Shown: piece by piece, positions 1 through 8,904 of the stretch
Position numbering within the stretch: the stretch's first letter is position 1
How the letters are laid out: each line of letters begins with the position of its first letter
Assembly (NCBI GenBank): GCA_020047885.1
Contig: JAIFNF010000272.1
Span: 1-28,131, forward strand
DNA: 28,131 nt
Source: Gammaproteobacteria bacterium
GTDB lineage: Bacteria; Pseudomonadota; Gammaproteobacteria; Competibacterales; Competibacteraceae
Direction: 5' to 3'
Notes under the pieces: generated by a model
What the model saw: only the letters and a program-made list of their open reading frames with translations
Told to the model about the DNA's origin: nothing
Databases searched by the model: none
Made by a program: the position numbers and the translations under genes

Positions 1-92
1 ACGTAGCCCGATGTTCTGGGCTGAGTCTGGTCAATCCAGACTTGCGGTTTCATCCACCACAAGCCTCGCCCTTTAGGGCGGGGTGATTGACA
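1..92 (+). mobile_element. Probable right-end remnant of an IS200/IS605-type element
   Basis: The first ~92 bases hold three close hairpins: an AGCCC/GGGCT stem near 5-20, a GTCTGG/CCAGAC stem near 27-43, and an 8-bp stem at 64-71/76-83 around a TTTA loop, with one T-G pair. The last stem, a CGCCC-TTTA-GGGCG core followed by GTGATTGAC, resembles the subterminal hairpins of IS200/IS605 elements as I know them. No transposase is visible because the window starts here. The hairpin lies inside the reading frame of the C-terminal tail of mazG. Calling it an element end is inference from the hairpin type. A plain terminator hairpin downstream of mazG is the main alternative. Confidence 0.4.
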
Positions 93-907
93 GGTTCCGA
101 CAACCCGTTGGTCGCCGACCTTCTCTCTTCCCGCTTCGCCTGATTCCACAGCGCATCCATTTCCGCCAGAGTGGATTCCGCCGGGGTGCGACCCTCTGCT
201 GCCAGCCCCTGTTCAATGCGCCGAAAGCGCCGTTCAAATTTGGCGTTGGTACCGCGTAACGCGGCTTCGGGGTCGATTTTCAAATGCCGAGCCAGATTGG
301 CGACGGCGAACAGCACATCGCCCAACTCATCGGCCAAACGTTCTGGCGGCGCATGAGTGGCGATCTCGTGGTGAATTTCACCGATTTCTTCCTGAATCTT
401 GGCCAGTACCGGTTCCACTGCGCCCCAGTCGAACCCGACCCGCGCTGCTTTCTTCTGCAACTTCACCGCCCGAGTCAGCGCCGGTAACGCCAGCGGCACG
501 CCATCCAGCACCCCGGCAGGCGCTTGAGCCGTCCCAACTTTCTCCGCCGATTTGATCTGCTCCCAGGCGGTCATCTGTTCAGCAGCGCTGGCATAGCGTT
601 CATCGCCGAACACATGCGGGTGGCGGCGGGTCATCTTCTCCACGATGCCCTGCGCCACATCCGCGAAATCGAAACGCCCCTCCTCGCGGGCCAGTTGGGC
701 ATAGAACACCACCTGGAACAACACGTCGCCGAGTTCCGTGCGCAATTCCGCCCAGTCCTCGCGGGCGATGGCGTCGGCCACTTCGTAGGCTTCTTCAATG
801 GTGTGGGGGACGAGCGTGGCGTAGGTCTGTTGCCGGTCCCAGGGACAACCCCGCTCCGGATCGCGCAAGCGAACCATCAGTTCCAGCAATTGCTCCAGTT
901 CAATCAC
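50..907 (-). CDS. mazG: Nucleoside triphosphate pyrophosphohydrolase MazG, with an altered C-terminal tail
   Basis: MazG hydrolyses (d)NTPs to NMP and pyrophosphate in the cytoplasm, cleaning the nucleotide pool. The 285-residue protein has both MazG domains. The N-terminal one carries the EExxE metal site at 38-42 and ExxD at 58-61. The C-terminal one carries EExxE at 173-177 and ELGD at 194-197, followed by a KFERRF block near 223-228. The start is GTG at 907, which overlaps the TGA of the upstream methyltransferase gene (GTGA), so translation is probably coupled. Similarity to the enterobacterial protein runs to about residue 263. The last 22 residues are extra and are encoded across the hairpin of the putative IS end, so the original stop has probably been replaced. 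Enzyme function is expected to survive because both domains are complete. Confidence 0.93.
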   Translation of the reverse strand: MIELEQLLELMVRLRDPERGCPWDRQQTYATLVPHTIEEAYEVADAIAREDWAELRTELGDVLFQVVFYAQLAREEGRFDFADVAQGIVEKMTRRHPHVFGDERYASAAEQMTAWEQIKSAEKVGTAQAPAGVLDGVPLALPALTRAVKLQKKAARVGFDWGAVEPVLAKIQEEIGEIHHEIATHAPPERLADELGDVLFAVANLARHLKIDPEAALRGTNAKFERRFRRIEQGLAAEGRTPAESTLAEMDALWNQAKREERRSATNGLSEPVNHPALKGEACGG

Positions 908-2502
908 AACAAATTCTCCTGTTCACCCGGCGGGCTTTCCCGTTCGGCTTTTTTGAAGGTCAGTCCGCCCTGGCTCAGGTCGGGATACAACGGCCGTTCA
1001 GTCCCGTCCAACACGCCCTCAATGGTGAGAATTTGCAATTTCGGGAATGCGCCGAAGTGCGGCGATTGATAATAACCGGCGCTGAGTGCTTCGGTACGCA
1101 TGGGCTGGGTCGGCGGCGTCAGGGTCACGAACAGGCCGATAGCGGCTTTTTCCCGCTCCACCACATGCCCGAGGTCACGGATCATGCTGACATTGACATG
1201 ATCGCCGCCTTTGACGGACACGATGATTTTTCGGGCGGAACCGGCTGCATCCTGAAAATAGATCAGGCCGTCAATGCCGGAATCCGCGCCTTTTTTCTTG
1301 CCCTGATACGGTTGGGCGTTGACCCGCGCACAGGCCCACCATTGAAATTGATATTTATTGCGGGCGGCTAAATCCCGGGCGCTAGCCAGGTCTTTGGGAA
1401 CGCCCAGCACTTCAAACTGAATGCCGGGAAAAGCCGCTTTAATCCGGGTTTCAATGACGGCAATCGCCAAGTGCGTAATATCAATCCCCATCCATTGGCG
1501 GTTCAGCTTGTGCGCGGCATGAATGGCGGTGCCGCAGCCACAAAACGGATCAAGGATAATATCGCCTCCATTGCTACTGGCCTGAATGATGCGCTCCAAT
1601 AACGCCAGCGGTTTTTGTGTCGGGTAGCCCAACCGCTCGGCAGCCTGTGAGTTAATCGGCGGAATGTCATCCCAGATCGCTTGACAGGGGATCCCAGGGG
1701 ATTCGTCGAGATACCGTTTGAGTCGAAGACCGCCCTTATTCGTGAAATGTAAACGCCCCTCCTGATCAAGCCGTTGCATCGTTTCGGGGGGGCAACGCCA
1801 TAACGAGGTAACACCCTTATATTCATACTGATAACCACCCCCACTGAGTCCCTTGGCCGTCAGGTTATCATCTGCCCAGTGTCGGCCATCCGGGTCCATA
1901 TTGCGAAATCGCGCTTTATACTCGTCGCTATAGGGCTGATAAATCGGGTTGAATACCGGGTTTGCCGAACGGGAGTAATAAAGCAGGATGTCAACATTTG
2001 CGCCATAACGATGGGCGTCGCTGTGGGCGCTGGTGCGTTTCCACACCAGTTCATTTCTGAAATTTTCTTTCCCAAATACCGCATCCAATACAATTTTCAG
2101 GTAATGCGAAGCGGTCGGATCGCAGTGTAAATATAAGCTACCCGTCGCTTTTAACACCCGATGCAATTCCAGAAACCGATTCGCCATCATCACCAGATAG
2201 GCCATCATGTCATTCTCGCCCAGAAATGACCGCAGCGCCTGCATCACCTCGGCAGTCTGCGTATTGGCTTGGTGCAGAATTTCCGCAAACTCCCGTTCAG
2301 CTTCCGGTCCCCAGCGCCAAGTGTCTTCAAAGGCCATGATCTGCGCATCCACCTGCTGACCTTTGGGCGTTTTGAACAACAGGTTGTAATCCCGTTTGGA
2401 ATTAAACGGCGGATCCAGGTAAATCAAATCGACGCTCTCATCCGCGAGGTGTTCACGGAGGATCGCGAGGTTGTCGCCGAAATAGAGTTGTTGGCAGCCC
2501 AT
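904..2502 (-). CDS. Site-specific DNA methyltransferase (N4-cytosine/N6-adenine type) with C-terminal Mrr-like nuclease domain
   Basis: This 532-residue protein should transfer a methyl group from SAM to an exocyclic amine of adenine or cytosine in DNA. The catalytic motif DPPF is at residues 30-33 and the SAM-binding motif DPFCGCG at 318-324, so the order is catalytic then SAM-binding, as in beta-type enzymes. A TQKP block at 295-298 precedes the SAM motif, as is usual. Residues about 390-500 form a separate domain with GIDG (D411) and SVKGG (K431), which resembles the D...xxK core of Mrr-like restriction endonucleases, although the usual E/Q before xK is a serine here. No separate restriction or specificity gene is adjacent. 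The ATG at 2502 has only a weak upstream site. It may be a one-protein restriction-modification enzyme or an orphan methylase with a DNA-binding remnant. Confidence 0.85.
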   Translation of the reverse strand: MGCQQLYFGDNLAILREHLADESVDLIYLDPPFNSKRDYNLLFKTPKGQQVDAQIMAFEDTWRWGPEAEREFAEILHQANTQTAEVMQALRSFLGENDMMAYLVMMANRFLELHRVLKATGSLYLHCDPTASHYLKIVLDAVFGKENFRNELVWKRTSAHSDAHRYGANVDILLYYSRSANPVFNPIYQPYSDEYKARFRNMDPDGRHWADDNLTAKGLSGGGYQYEYKGVTSLWRCPPETMQRLDQEGRLHFTNKGGLRLKRYLDESPGIPCQAIWDDIPPINSQAAERLGYPTQKPLALLERIIQASSNGGDIILDPFCGCGTAIHAAHKLNRQWMGIDITHLAIAVIETRIKAAFPGIQFEVLGVPKDLASARDLAARNKYQFQWWACARVNAQPYQGKKKGADSGIDGLIYFQDAAGSARKIIVSVKGGDHVNVSMIRDLGHVVEREKAAIGLFVTLTPPTQPMRTEALSAGYYQSPHFGAFPKLQILTIEGVLDGTERPLYPDLSQGGLTFKKAERESPPGEQENLL

Positions 2503-2526
2503 CGTCAGGAGTCCATGGAGAATCGA

Positions 2527-4677
2527 TCAGCGTCCGTCACGCCGTTTGCCGCCGCCGCAGGGACTGCCCTGGGTAAAGGCACGCGCCGGGCGTTGATCGG
2601 TACTGGGGCGCGGCGGTAAGCCGGTGTGCTGGGTTAGAAAGGTCTGCGCACCATGCTTGCGCCCGGTGCGTCCGCCTTCCCCACCCCCAACGCCGGTACC
2701 CGCCGGTTGCCAGAGCGGAATCAGATGCCGTTTGCCATTGCCGATGAGATCCGCGTGGCCCATGCGCTTGAGCGCTTCCCGCAGCAACGGCCAATTCTCG
2801 GCGTCGTGGTAGCGCAGAAACGCCTTGTGCAACCGGCGCTGCTTCAACCCCTTGGCGGCGAACACGAGATCGCCCCGGTCACGATGGATGCCCTTGAGCG
2901 GATTGCGTCCGGTGTGGTACATGGCGGTGGCCAGCGCCATGGGACTGGGCAGGAACGCCTGCACCTGGTCAGCGCGGAACCCGTTGCGCTTCAACCACAA
3001 CGCCAGATTCAGCATGTCCTCGTCGGTCGTCCCCGGATGGGCGGCGATGAAATAGGGAATCAGGTACTGCTCCTTGCCAGCTTCTTTGGAGTACTGATCG
3101 AACAGGGTCTTGAACTTTTCATAAGCGCCCATGCCCGGTTTCATCATTTTCGACAACGGCCCGGCTTCGGTATGTTCCGGGGCGATTTTCAGATAGCCGC
3201 CGACATGGTGCGTGACCAGTTCCCGGACATACGCCGGATCACGGATCGCCAGGTCGTAGCGCACGCCGGAAGCGACCAGTACCTTTTTGATGCCGGGCAA
3301 TTCCCGCGCCTTGCGGTACAGGCGAATCAGCGAAGAGTGGTCGGTCTGCAGATTCGGGCAGATATCCGGGTAGACGCAGGACAGCTTGCGGCAACTCTGT
3401 TCAATCTCCGGCGATTTGCAGGCCAGCCGGTACATATTGGCAGTAGGTCCGCCCAGGTCGGAAATCACCCCGGTAAAGCCCGGCGTCTGGTCGCGGATGA
3501 TCTCAACTTCGCGCAGAACCGACGCCTCGGAACGGGATTGAATGATGCGGCCTTCATGTTCGGTGATGGAGCAGAACGTGCAACCGCCAAAGCAGCCGCG
3601 CATGATGTTTACCGAAAAGCGAATCATCTCCCAGGCCGGAATCCGGGCATCGCCATAACTCGGGTGCGGGACGCGGGCGTAGGGCAGATCGAATACCGCG
3701 TCAAATTCGGCAGTGGTCAAAGGAATCGGCGGCGGATTCAGCCACACCTCGCGGTCACCATGCCGCTGGATTAAGGCGCGGGCGTTGCCGGGGTTGGTCT
3801 CCAGATGCAGCAGGCGGGAGGCGTGGGCGTAGAGCACCGGATCATCGCGCACCTGGTCGTAGGCGGGGAGACGCAGCACAGTTTGGGCGCGGTCGTGGCG
3901 GACAATGCGCCGTTGGTCGGTCAGCGCCCTCACCCCCGGCCCCTCTCCCACGGGGAGAGGGGAGTCCACTTCGGTCGCATCAATGGCCAGCCAACCTTCC
4001 GGTAAGTCGCCGCGATGAATAAAGGCGGTTCCGCGCAGGTCGTGCATCTCCCGGGGTGCTTCCCCGGCAGCAGCCCGGTGGGCGACGGCGACAATCGCCC
4101 GCTCGGCATTGCCGTACAGCAGCAGATCGGCTTTGGCGTCCAGCAGAATCGAGCGGCGGACTTTATCCGACCAGTAGTCGTAATGGGCGATCCGGCGCAA
4201 CGACGCCTCGATGCCGCCAATCACAATCGGCGCATCAGGATACGCCTCGCGGCAGCGCTGGCTGTAGACAATCACCGCCCGATCCGGCCGTTTCCCACCC
4301 TCATCATTCGGCGTGTACGCGTCGTTATGGCGCAATCGACGATCCGAGGTGTAGCGGTTGACCATCGAATCCATATTGCCCGCCGTGACCCCGAAAAATA
4401 GATTGGGCCGACCGAGCGCCTGCAACGGTTCCGCCGAAGTCCAGTCCGGCTGGGCGATAATACCGACCCGAAATCCCTGCGCCTCCAGCAACCGGCCAAT
4501 GATCGCCATGCCAAAGCTGGGATGATCAACATAGGCATCGCCGCTGACCACGATGATGTCGCAGGAATCCCAGCCGAGTGCGTCCATCTCGATGCGCGAC
4601 ATTGGCAGGAACGGGGCTACGCCAAAGCGGGCCGCCCAGTATTTGCGGTGGGAAAAGAGGGGAGTCATAGTGGGCAT
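2527..4677 (-). CDS. ygiQ: YgiQ-family radical SAM protein
   Basis: The family is widespread and of unproven reaction. It binds a 4Fe-4S cluster that cleaves SAM to a radical. Numbering from the ATG at 4677 (716 residues; the E. coli protein is about 740), the cluster cysteines C362, C366 and C369 are intact within [11 protein letters not shown]. The N-terminal block around YWAARFG, the [11 protein letters not shown] block and the GGIEASLRR block read almost as in E. coli. The open frame extends to a GTG at 4695, but the ATG at 4677 has a GGA nine bases upstream and gives a family-like N-terminus. Residues about 238-252 ([10 protein letters not shown] and flanks) are not family sequence: they are the translation of a palindromic repeat inserted in frame. 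The C-terminal 50 residues are low-complexity and basic, which is common in this family. Confidence 0.92.
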   Translation of the reverse strand: MPTMTPLFSHRKYWAARFGVAPFLPMSRIEMDALGWDSCDIIVVSGDAYVDHPSFGMAIIGRLLEAQGFRVGIIAQPDWTSAEPLQALGRPNLFFGVTAGNMDSMVNRYTSDRRLRHNDAYTPNDEGGKRPDRAVIVYSQRCREAYPDAPIVIGGIEASLRRIAHYDYWSDKVRRSILLDAKADLLLYGNAERAIVAVAHRAAAGEAPREMHDLRGTAFIHRGDLPEGWLAIDATEVDSPLPVGEGPGVRALTDQRRIVRHDRAQTVLRLPAYDQVRDDPVLYAHASRLLHLETNPGNARALIQRHGDREVWLNPPPIPLTTAEFDAVFDLPYARVPHPSYGDARIPAWEMIRFSVNIMRGCFGGCTFCSITEHEGRIIQSRSEASVLREVEIIRDQTPGFTGVISDLGGPTANMYRLACKSPEIEQSCRKLSCVYPDICPNLQTDHSSLIRLYRKARELPGIKKVLVASGVRYDLAIRDPAYVRELVTHHVGGYLKIAPEHTEAGPLSKMMKPGMGAYEKFKTLFDQYSKEAGKEQYLIPYFIAAHPGTTDEDMLNLALWLKRNGFRADQVQAFLPSPMALATAMYHTGRNPLKGIHRDRGDLVFAAKGLKQRRLHKAFLRYHDAENWPLLREALKRMGHADLIGNGKRHLIPLWQPAGTGVGGGEGGRTGRKHGAQTFLTQHTGLPPRPSTDQRPARAFTQGSPCGGGKRRDGR
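3925..3966 (-). repeat. Palindromic repeat inserted in frame within ygiQ
   Basis: A perfect 9-bp stem, CCCTCTCCC at 3941-3949 and GGGAGAGGG at 3953-3961, surrounds a 3-base loop. The flanking GC-rich sequence belongs to a common bacterial intergenic repeat type recognised by the translated phrase [12 protein letters not shown]. Here it sits inside an open reading frame and keeps the frame. Confidence 0.7.
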
Positions 4678-4712
4678 AAAGCGTCCAGGCAGCACAGCGT
4701 CGATAGTAAGAA

Positions 4713-5591
4713 TCAGGGCCAGGTCGGCAGCGTCATGGGTCGAACCATCTCGAAAATTTCCCTGGACTGTAAATCAATCTCCGCAGGGAGCATTTCCAGC
4801 AACTCCGGTTTCAGGCTCAGTAGCTTGGCCAATGGGGCAAAATTGACCGGGGGACTTTCCATGGGCGCATCGGAGAGCGCGTCCGCATCCGCGGGCATGC
4901 TGTCGGCGATTTGGACCGCGACATGGAGAATCGTCGCTTCGAGACGGTAAGGCGCGGGCGCTTTGGTCGGCTCCAGATGATGAGCAACCGCCAGACAGAG
5001 ATGGTCAGCCAGTCGCCAGGTCTTTAGCAATTCGGCGCCCAGTTCGGCATAAGTGCATTTAAAGACCCGGCGTTCAGCGGCGGTGCGGGCTGTGGCGTTT
5101 TCACCCGCGGATTTCAGCACTTCATGGTAGCCTTCCGGGCATTGGCTGTAAAAAATCAATTTGCCGACGCCGTGCAGGAGTCCGGTGATGAAGAATTGTT
5201 CGCCTTGCGGAAGGCGACGGTATTGCGCCAGTTTGCGTGCGGCGCTGCCACAACGAACGCTGTGCAGCCAAAAACGATCCATATTCACCAATTTCGACGG
5301 CAAGCCCTTGAATACACTGACAGCAACGGTGGCCATGATCAGGTCGCGCAGTTTTTGATAACCCAGCAGGATGAGCGCATGTGAGATGGTTTCGATCCGG
5401 TTACGGCGATTGTAGTAGGCGCTATTCGCTAATCGCAGCAGGCGCGCCGCCAGTCCAGCATCACAAAGAATCGTCTCAGCGATTTCATGCGTCTGGGCAT
5501 TCGGATCGTCGATCATCTCATTAACCCGGATCACCGCATCCGGCAGAGAAAACAGGGTATGGGTGCTTTGCACGAGGGATTTTGCTGACAT
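4713..5591 (-). CDS. HDOD-domain signalling protein
   Basis: HDOD proteins are HD-fold regulators that have generally lost phosphohydrolase activity and act in signal output such as motility, biofilm and stress control. This 292-residue protein has the HDOD core from about residue 10 to 210: the [15 protein letters not shown] opening, [17 protein letters not shown] block, the [13 protein letters not shown] helix and a [12 protein letters not shown] segment where the usual HD pair is HG. No output domain such as GGDEF or EAL is attached. The in-frame extension to 5708 begins at TTG and is unlikely to be translated. The ATG at 5591 starts the domain naturally, though no clear ribosome site precedes it. 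It is first of four minus-strand genes. Its 3' end lies 35 bases before the ygiQ start, which suggests co-transcription. Confidence 0.85.
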   Translation of the reverse strand: MSAKSLVQSTHTLFSLPDAVIRVNEMIDDPNAQTHEIAETILCDAGLAARLLRLANSAYYNRRNRIETISHALILLGYQKLRDLIMATVAVSVFKGLPSKLVNMDRFWLHSVRCGSAARKLAQYRRLPQGEQFFITGLLHGVGKLIFYSQCPEGYHEVLKSAGENATARTAAERRVFKCTYAELGAELLKTWRLADHLCLAVAHHLEPTKAPAPYRLEATILHVAVQIADSMPADADALSDAPMESPPVNFAPLAKLLSLKPELLEMLPAEIDLQSREIFEMVRPMTLPTWP

Positions 5592-5747
5592 TGGGAGATA
5601 ACGCTCTCGCGGTAGGCGGAAAATAAAGTTTAACAGATGGGCGGTTATCACGATTTCCAAAATGCCGGTTTTCAGGGAAATCTGGCGAACGGCGGCGAGT
5701 TGTGCCAATCTTCGCGCCTATTTTCAACGCTATCCCGAGTTTTTCTT

Positions 5748-6275
5748 ATGGCCCTGTCGAGTCCAGAAGCTTCTCATTCCCTCAACGGCGCGGTGCCCAT
5801 CACCCGCCTGATCGCTTATAGCGTGGCGCTGGCAGCGCTGGCGGTCGCCCTGTCGCCGATCAGCATTCCGGTGGGCGTTGCCCGAGTGTCGCCTTCCCAA
5901 CATTTTATCAACGTCATTGCCGGGGCGCTGGTGGGACCTTGGTGGGGACTGGGGATGGCACTGGTGACGTCGCTGGTGCGTAACGCGCTCGGCCTGGGCA
6001 CCCCGCTGGCCTTTCCCGGCAGCGTGTTTGGGGTGGTCTTGGCCGGACTGGCTTTCCGCTATACCCGCAATATCTATCTCACCGCCCTGGGCGAGGTGAT
6101 CGGCACCGGACTGATCGGCGCGACGGTCGGCGCGTTGCTGGTCGCGCCCTATCTGATGGGCAAGGATCTGGCCCTGACGGTGCTGATTCTGCCGTTTCTG
6201 CTGTCCTCGATAACGGGCGCGATGCTGGGCGTCTGGGGTCTGCGGGTCTTGCGGCAGCTCGGCTATCTGCGTTAA
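5748..6275 (+). CDS. thiW: ThiW-type ECF transporter S component (hydroxyethylthiazole uptake)
   Basis: S components are small membrane proteins that bind the vitamin or precursor and dock on the ECF energising module. This 175-residue protein has about five to six hydrophobic segments. The conserved phrases include SPSQHFINVIAG, a GPWWGL turn, SLVRNALGLGTPLAFPGS and VFGVVLAG. These match the ThiW family, whose assigned substrate is the thiazole moiety of thiamine. The start is ATG at 5748; the open frame upstream to 5637 does not add family sequence and overlaps the divergent promoter region. The next gene, 6 bases downstream, encodes the complete ECF ATPase/T module, so the pair forms a dedicated transporter. 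I saw no convincing TPP riboswitch in the 156 bases upstream. Confidence 0.85.
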   Translation: MALSSPEASHSLNGAVPITRLIAYSVALAALAVALSPISIPVGVARVSPSQHFINVIAGALVGPWWGLGMALVTSLVRNALGLGTPLAFPGSVFGVVLAGLAFRYTRNIYLTALGEVIGTGLIGATVGALLVAPYLMGKDLALTVLILPFLLSSITGAMLGVWGLRVLRQLGYLR

Positions 6276-6281
6276 GCCAGG

Positions 6282-8450
6282 ATGGCGGATCCCTTGATCG
6301 TTGGACGAGACGTCTCTTACCGTTATCCCCTCGCTGCCACGCCGGTTTTGCGAGACCTGAATGTCACGATCCACGCCGGTGAATTTGTCGTGCTGGCTGG
6401 GGCCAGCGGCTCCGGGAAATCCACGCTGTGCCGATTGCTCAATGGCCTGATTCCGCACCTGCATGGCGGCGAGGTGCAAGGCCAGTTGACCGTGGCGGGC
6501 GTTGATCCCGGCAAAACCCCGCCCTGCCAGTTAAGCCGGGAAGTGGGGCTGTTGCTGCAACGGCCCGATGCCCAGTGTCTGGCGGCCACCGTCGCCCGCG
6601 ATATTGCCTTCGGTCCGGCCTGTCAGGGACTGGATCGGGCGGCTATCGCGGCGCGGGTGCGAGAAGCGGTCCACAGCATGGAGATCGCGCATCTGCTGGA
6701 GCGGTCGCCCTACACGCTGTCCTGCGGTGAACAACAGCGGGTCGCGCTCGCCGGCGTCCTGGCGATGCGCCCGAAATTGCTGGTGCTAGATGAGCCGTTC
6801 GCGTTTCTCGATCCAGCAGGCGCGGCGCAATTACGCGAGTTGCTGCGCCGCTTGCATAACTCCGGTATCACCCTGATCGTCGCGGAACATCGCCTGGGCG
6901 AATTGACCGATCTCGCCAACCGGATACTGGTTCTACACCAGGGCCGCCGGGTCGCTGACGGTTCCCCGACCACCGTGCTGGCCCGCGGTATCGAGGCCTG
7001 GGGGCTGGAACGGCCTGGTATGAACGCCCAGACGCCCTTTCCTCTGGCGGGAGTCGGTTCCAGGAAACCCGTGATCGAGTGGGATCATGTTGAATGCCAA
7101 CGCGATGGCCGTCCGGTGCTGGAGGGTGTGAACCTGGCGGTCGGCGCGGGCGAGATCGTGGCGCTATTCGGGGCGAACGGCGCGGGCAAGAGCACGCTGC
7201 TACGGCATGGCAACGGGCTATTGCGCGTCCAGGGCGGCGAAGTGCGGGTCTTGGGGCAACCGGTGGGACAACGGCTGGTGGCGGAACTGGCCGGTGAGGT
7301 CGGATTGGTGATGCAGCAACCGGCGCACATGCTATTTGCGCCGACGGTGCGGGCGGAACTGGCGGTCGGGCCACAGGCGCTGGGTCGCCATGATCCGGCC
7401 TGGTGTGAGCAACTGAGTGACCGCTTCGGCCTGACCGCCCTGCGGGATCGTCCCCCGCACACCCTCAGCACCGGTGAACAGCGCCGTCTGGCGATAGCGG
7501 CGGTGCTGGCATCACGACCCCGGGTCTTGCTGCTCGATGAGCCGACCGCCGGGCAGGATGCCATCGCCCGGACGACGTTGCGGGCGCTCCTCGTGGAATG
7601 TGCGAGGGAAGGCGTGGCGATCATTGTGGCGACGCATGATCCTCATTGGGCCGGGTCTTTCTGCCATCGGCAGGCGGTGCTGGCGGATGGGCGCCTATCG
7701 GCAACCCCGGCTCCCCGTTCATCTCCTCGACAGCCCGCGTACTCCCCGCTGAAAGGGAATGACTGGATTGAGGGAGCCACCCGCGTCAGCGAACCCCGGT
7801 TTGATCCACGGGCGAAATTGACCGTCTACCTGCTTTACTGCGGACTGGTTCTGCTGGCCGTTCAGCCGCTGGAAGTATTGCCACTGCTGGCCGCGCCATT
7901 ACTGGGTATTGCCCTGGGGCGCTGCTGGACGGAGTGGCGGCGGGTCATGCGACTGTTATGGCCGACCCTGCTGCTGTTCGCTCTCATTGTCGGTCTGGGC
8001 AGTGGTCTGGAAGCGGCGGCTGGCGCGGTGCTGCGTTTGCTGGCGCTGGTCACGGCCGGCGTGCTGTTCTTCGCCCGGACCCCGCCCGAAGATTTGGGAG
8101 AGTCGCTACTGGCCAGTGGTTTATCGCCAGCCGCCGTCTTTTTGCTGGAAGGAACATTGCGGTTTGCGCCGACCATGGCCGCACTGGCCCGTGAGGTTCG
8201 GGACGCGCAGGAAAGCCGGGGCCTCCGGCTGGATGGCTTCTACCTGCTGCGTAACGGTGTTGCCCTGCTCGGACCGTTACTGGCCAGCGTCATGGGCTTT
8301 GCCGACGATTTGGCCGAAGCGCTGGAAACGCGGGGTTTCGGCGGACGGTGCCGCACCCCGCTGGAAGACTATCGATTCCGGGGGCGGGATTGGGGGTTGG
8401 CGCTGGGTGCGATAGCCATAGCGGGAAGTATCGCAGCGGGACTGGTTTAA
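6282..8450 (+). CDS. Fused ECF transporter energising module: two ATPases plus T component in one chain
   Basis: ECF transporters normally use two separate ATPases (EcfA1/A2) and a membrane coupling protein (EcfT). Here all three lie in one 722-residue chain. ATPase 1 spans about 5-240, with Walker A GASGSGKST at 40-48, Q-loop LLQRPDAQ near 91-98, signature LSCGEQQ at 146-152, Walker B LLVLDE and switch His in VAEH near 203. ATPase 2 spans about 263-475, with GANGAGKST at 297-305, LSTGEQ at 395-400, LLLDE and VATH near 451. A linker leads to an EcfT-like part from about 505, with several membrane helices and two Arg-Gly coupling motifs, SRG at 645-647 and TRG at 683-685, which normally insert into the ATPases. 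All catalytic motifs are intact. AGG sits directly before the ATG. Adjacent thiW suggests thiazole as substrate. Confidence 0.92.
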   Translation: MADPLIVGRDVSYRYPLAATPVLRDLNVTIHAGEFVVLAGASGSGKSTLCRLLNGLIPHLHGGEVQGQLTVAGVDPGKTPPCQLSREVGLLLQRPDAQCLAATVARDIAFGPACQGLDRAAIAARVREAVHSMEIAHLLERSPYTLSCGEQQRVALAGVLAMRPKLLVLDEPFAFLDPAGAAQLRELLRRLHNSGITLIVAEHRLGELTDLANRILVLHQGRRVADGSPTTVLARGIEAWGLERPGMNAQTPFPLAGVGSRKPVIEWDHVECQRDGRPVLEGVNLAVGAGEIVALFGANGAGKSTLLRHGNGLLRVQGGEVRVLGQPVGQRLVAELAGEVGLVMQQPAHMLFAPTVRAELAVGPQALGRHDPAWCEQLSDRFGLTALRDRPPHTLSTGEQRRLAIAAVLASRPRVLLLDEPTAGQDAIARTTLRALLVECAREGVAIIVATHDPHWAGSFCHRQAVLADGRLSATPAPRSSPRQPAYSPLKGNDWIEGATRVSEPRFDPRAKLTVYLLYCGLVLLAVQPLEVLPLLAAPLLGIALGRCWTEWRRVMRLLWPTLLLFALIVGLGSGLEAAAGAVLRLLALVTAGVLFFARTPPEDLGESLLASGLSPAAVFLLEGTLRFAPTMAALAREVRDAQESRGLRLDGFYLLRNGVALLGPLLASVMGFADDLAEALETRGFGGRCRTPLEDYRFRGRDWGLALGAIAIAGSIAAGLV

Positions 8451-8459
8451 ATCTGCCCA

Positions 8460-8900
8460 TTACAGCGCCTTCCGCATCCTGATCATCAGCACATTCCGGT
8501 TATCCTCACGGCGATAGCGCACTTCATCCGCCAACTTCTGAATCATGAAAATCCCCAACCCGCCGGGCTGGCGCTGATCCAGTTCCAGCGTCGTATCCGG
8601 GTCTGGCCGGGCCAGCGGATCAAAGGGCGGTCCCTCATCCACAATTTCTACGGTCAGACCTTCTTCACCGCCGAGGACCTGACAGGTCACCGCGCCGGGG
8701 TAGTTCTGTCCGGCGTAGGCGTAGTTAAAGACATTGACCAGCGCTTCTTCGACGGCCAGTTCCAGCCGGGTTCCGTGCGCCTCTGCCAATCCGGCCACTT
8801 CAGCCGCCTGCCGGACATGATCGAGAAAGGTCGGCAAATGCTCGAGTTCCGCCGGTAATTGCAGGTTGGAGGTTGGGTTATCAGCAGGTTCAGTGGTCAT
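8460..8900 (-). CDS. Anti-sigma regulatory factor / RsbW-like serine kinase
   Basis: Proteins of this HATPase_c_2 type bind ATP in a GHKL fold and phosphorylate, or sequester, partner regulators in partner-switching pathways. The 146-residue chain has an N-box (ELAVEEALVNVFNYAY), a G1 box (VDEGPPFDP) and a G2 box (GGLGIFMIQKLAD), so the ATP site looks complete. The frame extends to a TTG at 8924. The ATG at 8900 has GGAG ten bases upstream, and it begins 4 bases after the stop of the phosphatase gene, which fits translational coupling. The two genes form the usual kinase/phosphatase pair of a partner switch. The STAS-domain anti-anti-sigma protein that normally completes the trio is not in the window. 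The gene ends 9 bases from the convergent ECF gene. Confidence 0.88.
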   Translation of the reverse strand: MTTEPADNPTSNLQLPAELEHLPTFLDHVRQAAEVAGLAEAHGTRLELAVEEALVNVFNYAYAGQNYPGAVTCQVLGGEEGLTVEIVDEGPPFDPLARPDPDTTLELDQRQPGGLGIFMIQKLADEVRYRREDNRNVLMIRMRKAL

Positions 8901-8904
8901 GCGA

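Noticed and set aside
2653..3774. A 373-codon open frame on the plus strand opposite ygiQ.
   Set aside because: It is antisense to a gene with strong family motifs and has no recognisable domain; long antisense frames are expected in GC-rich DNA.
5592..5747. A possible TPP riboswitch or shared regulator site upstream of thiW.
   Set aside because: I searched for the conserved CTGAGA and the ACCTGA...GGTA-like core by eye and found neither in the right order.
5730..6479. A 249-codon minus-strand frame opposite thiW.
   Set aside because: The translation is rich in Q, R and H without domains, and thiW on the other strand is well supported.
6868..7624. Overlapping minus-strand frames opposite the ECF ATPase gene.
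   Set aside because: Proline-, serine- and arginine-rich shadows of an ATPase with intact motifs.
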